Shown here in pieces: positions 59,924 to 64,000 of a stretch of DNA of 64,000 nucleotides. Where the stretch lies: NCBI GenBank assembly GCA_016789265.1, contig JAEUQK010000025.1, forward strand, positions 124,001-188,000. The letters are read 5' to 3'. A program made the translations under genes and the position numbers. This DNA is from Blastocatellia bacterium (GTDB lineage: Bacteria > Acidobacteriota > Blastocatellia > Pyrinomonadales > Pyrinomonadaceae). The notes beneath the pieces are model-generated. The model did not search any database and was not told the DNA's origin. It worked only from the letters and a program-made list of their open reading frames with translations. Position 1 is the first letter of the stretch; every line of letters begins with the position of its first letter.

Positions 59924-60715
59924 ATGATAAAAAGCCCACTTGTCGTTTCACTTGCGCTTGTCGTTTCAGCTCTGTTTGGATCCGTGTTCTCACAAGGTCC
60001 GATCGAGGACAATAGTTTTCTGATTGAAGAAGCTTATAACCAGGAAAAAGGCGTCATCCAATACATCAGCACGTTTCACGTTCAGCGAAACGGAGACTTA
60101 GGATACAGTTTTACCAACGAGATGCCGATCAAGGTCCAAAGGCATCAATTCAGCTATACGGTCAACGTCGCCCGCGTCGGTAATTTCAACGGGTTTGGTG
60201 ATACTTACATAAATTATCGGTATCAGATCACCGGCCTAAAGGAAGAAGACAAGATCGCGGTCGCTCCAAGGATTTCGCTTATCTTGCCTACAGGGAACTA
60301 CCGACGCGAAACCGGTACTGGTGCCGTCGGATACCAGGCAAACTTGCCCGTCAGCGTTACACATTCCAAAAAGATCGTCACACATTGGAATGCGGGTGCG
60401 ACCTATACGCCGCGTGCCCGAAACCCGGCCGGAGATCGGGCAAATATTAAAGGCTTCAATCTCGGCCAAAGTACTGTATATCTCGCCAAACCGACGTTCA
60501 ACGTCTTGTTTGAGACAGTCTGGAATTACAACGAATCGGTGATCGGGCCGCAACGAACGGCCGGCGAATACAGCCTGCTTCTTAATCCGGGAATTCGCTG
60601 GGCTCATAATTTGAAAAGCGGCCTGCAGATCGTTCCAGGCATTAGTGTTCCTATTGGCGTCGGACCTAGCGGCGGCGATCGAGGCGTCTTTATTTACCTA
60701 AGCTTCGAGAAATAG
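59924..60715 (+). CDS. Outer-membrane beta-barrel protein
   Basis: A 263-residue exported protein with signal peptide ending SVFSQG. The rest alternates amphipathic strands rich in aromatic residues and turns (FHVQRNGDLGYSFTNEMPIKV in pattern, DTYINYRYQITG, PRISLILPTGNYRRETG, GAVGYQANLPVSVTH, HWNAGATYTPRA, GVFIYLSFEK at the end), the layout of small porin-like or MetA-pathway type transporters. Loops rich in Gly/Asn fit external turns. The transported molecule is unknown. Confidence 0.68.
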   Translation: MIKSPLVVSLALVVSALFGSVFSQGPIEDNSFLIEEAYNQEKGVIQYISTFHVQRNGDLGYSFTNEMPIKVQRHQFSYTVNVARVGNFNGFGDTYINYRYQITGLKEEDKIAVAPRISLILPTGNYRRETGTGAVGYQANLPVSVTHSKKIVTHWNAGATYTPRARNPAGDRANIKGFNLGQSTVYLAKPTFNVLFETVWNYNESVIGPQRTAGEYSLLLNPGIRWAHNLKSGLQIVPGISVPIGVGPSGGDRGVFIYLSFEK

Positions 60716-60754
60716 AATCCAGATATCGGTTCGTCCCATTAAAACGAACCGTCG

Positions 60755-60760
60755 TATAAT
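60755..60760 (+). promoter_or_regulatory. -10 element seven bases before the M14 gene start
   Basis: A perfect TATAAT ends 7 bases before ATG 60768, so transcription would begin at or next to the start codon. No good -35 hexamer is seen. This suggests a leaderless mRNA. Confidence 0.5.
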
Positions 60761-60767
60761 CCGACCT

Positions 60768-62567
60768 ATGCGTCTATCAATTGTTTATGGGTTTCTGATC
60801 GTCAATTTATTTGCGGCCGTTTGCGTGATTGCTCAGAGTGACGCCGGCAATGTTCCCAGCGAATGGCAAACGACCGCGGAGAAAACGAATTACGCGAGGA
60901 CGTCGTCATACGATGACGCCGTCGCCTATTCGAAAAGACTCGCGGCTGCTTCAGGTGGACTAGTCCTTTACAAAACATATGGCAAGAGCGGCGAAGGCCG
61001 CGATATGCCGCTGCTGATCGCCGCCGAAGGCAAGACGTTCACCCCTGCATCCGCGCGAAAGGCGGGCAAGGCCGTCGTACTTATTCAGGCTGGGATCCAC
61101 GCCGGTGAGATCGATGGTAAAGACGCGGGCCTGGCCTTGATGCGTGACATCGCGATCACCAAGACCAGGCGCGATCTTTTGAAAAACACTGTCGTGCTAT
61201 TTGAGGTGATCTACAACGTCGATGGCCATGAAAATTCAAATCCGTACATGCGTATCAACCAGAACGGCCCGGAAGAAATGGGATTTCGGGCAAATGGGAC
61301 GAACCTGAATCTAAACCGCGATTACATGAAGGCGGATGCTCCGGAAACACGTGCCTGGCTCGGACTTTGGAACGAATGGGAACCAGATCTCTTTATTGAT
61401 TGCCACGTGACGGACGGCGCAGATTTTCAATACAACGTTACATATGAATACGCACATTTTCAGGAAGCCGCACCGTCGATCAAAGCCTGGATGGACGAAC
61501 ACTTTGACGGCAAAGTCGTTCCGCGTGTTGAAAAGGAAGGCAATCTGCTGACTCATTACGTGGAGTTTGCCGGACGCGAGGTAACGGGTGGGATCGCGAC
61601 TTTTATTGCAACGCCTAAGTTCGCTACTGGTTACACCCCGCTGCGAAATCGACCAGGGCTGTTGATCGAAACAAACGTCTACAAGACCTATAAGTCGCGG
61701 GTTCGAGGCACTTATGACGTTTTGAGGTACTTTGTCGAAGAGGCCGGCAATTCCAGGGAGAGCCTATTTGCCGCCAATCTAAATGCAGACACGGAAACCG
61801 TCAGGCGCGGAAAGTCGTTTGACGAGAAGCGCCAGTTCCCGCTGTCGCTGACCACCACAGACAGATCGACGCCGCTCAACTTCAAAGGCGTTGAGTACCG
61901 GATGGAAGATAGCAAGATATCCGGCGGGCGAAGGATCATTTACAGTGACAAACCAATGAACATAACGATCCCACGTTTTGACGAGGGACGCGTGACCGTG
62001 TCTGTCGCTCCGCCGCTCTATTACATCGTTCCGCCGCAGTACAAGGATGTCATCGAGCGACTAAAAGTTCATGGGATCAAATTCACTACGCTTGCGAATC
62101 CGCACACCCTAGAGGTTGAAAGCTACAAGTTAACAGAACCCAAATGGGCAACTAATTCATTTGAAAATAGGATCACGGTGTCCGCTAAACAGGCGGCGAT
62201 AAAAGAGACGCGAACCTACGCGGCCGGTTCCGTTCTGATACCAATGGATCAAGAGGCTGCGAACGTTGCCGTTCATCTTCTCGAGCCGAACGGTCCTGAC
62301 TCATTCCTTTACTGGGGCTTTTTTAATTCGATCTTTGAACAGAAAGAGGGCGGTTCGGGTTACGTTCTTGAAAAACTCGCGGTCGATATGCTCGCAAAGG
62401 ACCCGAAACTTCAAGAAGAGTTCGATAGGCGTTTGCAAGATCCGGCATTCGCTCGAAGCCCGCAGGCCCGTTTGCGGTTTTTCTATGAAAGGTCTCCGTA
62501 TTATCTGAACCAGAAAGTCGGGATCTATCCGGTCGGTCGAATTCTCAAACCTGTTTCATTGAAATAG
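60768..62567 (+). CDS. Secreted M14-family zinc carboxypeptidase
   Basis: A 599-residue exported metallopeptidase. The signal peptide (ending VCVIAQSD) is followed by the M14 domain: zinc ligands in GIHAGEIDGKD (HxxE), substrate-binding NGTNLNLNRDYMK, and the third zinc ligand in LFIDCHVTDG; LLIETNVYKTYKSRV probably carries the catalytic Glu. A C-terminal region of ~230 residues forms another domain (PPLYYIVPPQYKDVIERLKV in pattern, AGSVLIPMDQEAANVA). It removes C-terminal residues or acts on peptidoglycan-like peptides in the periplasm. There is no Shine-Dalgarno sequence. Confidence 0.88.
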   Translation: MRLSIVYGFLIVNLFAAVCVIAQSDAGNVPSEWQTTAEKTNYARTSSYDDAVAYSKRLAAASGGLVLYKTYGKSGEGRDMPLLIAAEGKTFTPASARKAGKAVVLIQAGIHAGEIDGKDAGLALMRDIAITKTRRDLLKNTVVLFEVIYNVDGHENSNPYMRINQNGPEEMGFRANGTNLNLNRDYMKADAPETRAWLGLWNEWEPDLFIDCHVTDGADFQYNVTYEYAHFQEAAPSIKAWMDEHFDGKVVPRVEKEGNLLTHYVEFAGREVTGGIATFIATPKFATGYTPLRNRPGLLIETNVYKTYKSRVRGTYDVLRYFVEEAGNSRESLFAANLNADTETVRRGKSFDEKRQFPLSLTTTDRSTPLNFKGVEYRMEDSKISGGRRIIYSDKPMNITIPRFDEGRVTVSVAPPLYYIVPPQYKDVIERLKVHGIKFTTLANPHTLEVESYKLTEPKWATNSFENRITVSAKQAAIKETRTYAAGSVLIPMDQEAANVAVHLLEPNGPDSFLYWGFFNSIFEQKEGGSGYVLEKLAVDMLAKDPKLQEEFDRRLQDPAFARSPQARLRFFYERSPYYLNQKVGIYPVGRILKPVSLK

Positions 62568-62594
62568 AAAAGGCGAGCTCGGTGTCTCGCCTTA
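62566..62594 (-). terminator. Terminator of tRNA-Ala, shared with the M14 gene end
   Basis: AAGGCGAG (62570-62577) pairs with CTCGCCTT (62586-62593), 8-base loop. On the minus strand it is followed by TTTTCTATTTC, a good tail for the tRNA transcript. On the plus strand the tail (TTAATT) is weak. Confidence 0.7.
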
Positions 62595-62602
62595 ATTAAA
62601 CT

Positions 62603-62678
62603 TGGTGGAGATGAGGAGGATCGAACTCCTGGCCTCGGCATTGCGAACGCCGCGCTCTCCCAGCTGAGCTACATCCCC
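62603..62678 (-). tRNA. tRNA-Ala (anticodon CGC), CCA encoded
   Basis: The minus strand gives acceptor GGGGATG with CATCTCC (one G-U), D-arm GCTC-AGCTGGGA-GAGC, anticodon stem CGGCG/TGCCG with loop TTCGCAA (anticodon CGC, reading GCG), T-arm CAGGAG-type stem with TTCGATC loop, discriminator A and CCA at 62603-62605. It is 76 bases with the CCA. Confidence 0.95.
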
Positions 62679-62760
62679 GAGAGAATTGATAGTTTAGAAT
62701 TGAAATCCGAAAGTTTCAAGCAAAACCTCGTTTCCGAATCTATTTTCTAATCTAAAGTAT

Positions 62761-63012
62761 TTATTGAACGCCGGCTGGAAGAAGCGAACCTTTCGGGTCG
62801 GAAGCATAGGCAAAACCGCCCTCGATCTTACCGATCATCCCGTGAAAAAAGATCTCTTCGCCGGAAACGACCACGACGGTGTCGCCCGGACTAACCTGTT
62901 TGTCGTCGACCGGAAATTTGATGACCGTTGCGTTGCCGTTTTCGTTTGCCACGGCCTCGAATTCAAAAGTATCTGCGTCAAAACTGAGTGTCTGAGAAAA
63001 TGAAACTTCCAT
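62761..63012 (-). CDS. Small beta-rich protein of unknown function
   Basis: An 83-residue protein without a signal peptide, mostly short strands (SFSQTLSFDADTFEFEAVAN, VIKFPVDDKQVSPGDTVVVV, IFFHGMIGKIEGGFAYASDP), with a VSPGDTVVVVSG turn as in small barrels. Coding appearance is good (balanced composition, ATG start, no strong shadow in other frames), but I recognise no family. Confidence 0.5.
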   Translation of the reverse strand: MEVSFSQTLSFDADTFEFEAVANENGNATVIKFPVDDKQVSPGDTVVVVSGEEIFFHGMIGKIEGGFAYASDPKGSLLPAGVQ

Positions 63013-63090
63013 GTGAATAGGATATCGTCAGTTTACCCAAATGACCAACTATCGCTGAATGACCTTTGGTGAATCTATTGGGTAAACAGA

Positions 63091-64000
63091 TCAAAGGACA
63101 AAATCGAGTGCGATCGCATCGTGATCTGACAGTGGCGTTCCTTCAGCGTCCTTAAGATGTCCGATCGTTTTTGGCTTTGCGCCTTCGGCGAGTTTGATAC
63201 CCTTCCCGGCAAACCAGTCCAAACGGCCAGATACGTGCCCGCCTACGCGGTTTGCCGCCCAAAAAATGAATGGGAAACACCATTCTGGAACCCAATCTCT
63301 TAGATTAGTGTTCTTCTCTATACTTTCAACGTGATAATGCAGCGTGCCCACACCGATCTCGTTGAATTCCTTGTAATTAAATCCTCGGGATTCGATCTCG
63401 TTGAACAGCCTTTTCTCGAAAAACCGTTCCGGAAACGGCAGGTGGTTCTTCGCGACATTTTTGGGGCCCATGAAAACCCGCCGCCAATAGCCTAAGATCG
63501 CCCGCGTCGAGTTTTGCGAATTAAAGGTTGTAGTATTCCAGTCGCCGCCTATCAGTGTCGGTAATGGTTCGAGCGTTTCGAGATGATCGAGGATCAGACG
63601 CATCTGCATCTGTCGGTGGGCTCGTGAACAGTGTGCGTCCAGATGAACCGTAACCGCTCGGAATGTCCCAAGTGGATGTTCGATATCGGCAAATAATGCA
63701 CGAAGACGGCCGAGACGCTTCTCTTTGCCCCACATTTTGTCCTTTCCGTTCGGGAGCGGTATCGCATGCGCATTTCGCATCGGCCATTTTGAGAACATCG
63801 CAAGTCCGTGGATAGACTTTGTGTTCTCGCCTTCCATTTCCGATTCGACGCCGCTTCCCTTTTGCAATGCAACATACACCGGCGCAAACGCGTAATTCAA
63901 ACCAAGTTCTTTCGCGATCTCTTGGGCAACGAACCGGTTCTTGCTTCGGGCCATACCATAATCAAGCTCGGTCAGAAGCAGTACGTCCTTATTCTTAAGC
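63091..64000 (-). CDS. Endonuclease/exonuclease/phosphatase family protein (5' end outside window)
   Basis: The frame is open to the right edge: residues LLLTELDYG precede the first internal ATG (63954) and match the family's conserved metal-binding Glu (TEL), so the true start lies beyond the window. Further motifs: FSKWPM, FRAVTVHLDAHC, LIGGDWNTTTF (catalytic GDxN) and the closing SDHDAIALDFVL (SDH). The fold covers DNase-I-like nucleases, sphingomyelinases and inositol phosphatases. The substrate is not predictable. The long FERFFEKRLFNEIE insert is not typical of exonuclease III. Confidence 0.83.
   Translation of the reverse strand, partial: LKNKDVLLLTELDYGMARSKNRFVAQEIAKELGLNYAFAPVYVALQKGSGVESEMEGENTKSIHGLAMFSKWPMRNAHAIPLPNGKDKMWGKEKRLGRLRALFADIEHPLGTFRAVTVHLDAHCSRAHRQMQMRLILDHLETLEPLPTLIGGDWNTTTFNSQNSTRAILGYWRRVFMGPKNVAKNHLPFPERFFEKRLFNEIESRGFNYKEFNEIGVGTLHYHVESIEKNTNLRDWVPEWCFPFIFWAANRVGGHVSGRLDWFAGKGIKLAEGAKPKTIGHLKDAEGTPLSDHDAIALDFVL

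Noticed and set aside
41550..62702. A 14-base match ATAGTTTAGAATTG at 41550-41563 and 62689-62702
   Set aside because: It is AT-rich and short, with unrelated surroundings; chance is adequate.

Overview
The window comes from a chromosome that looks like an Acidobacteriota member, probably class Blastocatellia (Pyrinomonadaceae-like). This is inferred from gene style, not from a marker-gene tree. The signs are a TonB-dependent receptor with an N-terminal carboxypeptidase-regulatory domain, several secreted LolA-like proteins, tandem YtcJ-type amidohydrolases, Gram-negative envelope genes (lnt, a SurA-like foldase) and a small CxxC...C zinc-ribbon motif of a kind I associate with this group. 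Both strands are densely coded. I see no prophage, insertion sequence or CRISPR array.

Layout. 0-5 kb: the end of a SurA-like PPIase gene and an S4-domain RNA-binding protein, facing a five-gene minus-strand operon (small membrane protein, dusB, two LolA-like paralogues, coiled-coil protein). 5-18.4 kb: TonB-dependent receptor, DUF4920 protein, two amidohydrolases, an envelope gene run, an ECF sigma factor with a membrane anti-sigma factor ending in a PDZ domain, and secreted proteins. 18.4-21.6 kb: trmL, a BON-domain protein and typA. 21.6-25.3 kb: an ArsR-controlled cassette (hydrolase, two SRPBCC proteins, VOC protein, two DoxX proteins) behind a clear promoter and palindromic operator. 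25.3-33.8 kb: MATE exporter, e(P4)-type phosphatase, S9 peptidase, two sugar-nucleotide SDR enzymes and small proteins. 33.8-36.7 kb: M61 peptidase, SH3 lipoprotein, Smr protein. 36.7-41.4 kb: a 25-residue membrane peptide, purH behind a promoter-proximal hairpin, a carbamoyltransferase and an unknown partner. 41.4-43.9 kb: two lipoproteins built from duplicated SnoaL-like domains. 43.9-47 kb: comEC and comEA. 47-53 kb: ftsK, a broken four-helix-bundle gene inside inverted repeats, prfB with its programmed +1 frameshift, and lnt. 53-64 kb: a structured intergenic region, a TPR protein, tRNA-Glu, polA and neighbours, an M14 peptidase, tRNA-Ala, and an endo/exonuclease/phosphatase protein running off the end.

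The most unusual feature is a family of degenerate 7-nt tandem repeats. A pair in inverted orientation flanks the dead four-helix-bundle gene at 49.6-50.0 kb. A gene-less inverted pair fills the whole gap between two genes at 30.2 kb. A related array lies inside lnt. The arrays supply start-codon context to ftsK, C-terminal codons to prfB and internal codons to lnt. Other points of interest are a hairpin leader abutting the purH start codon, a 24-nt motif shared by two distant intergenic regions, the PDZ-tipped anti-sigma factor, and a zinc ribbon fused to FtsK.
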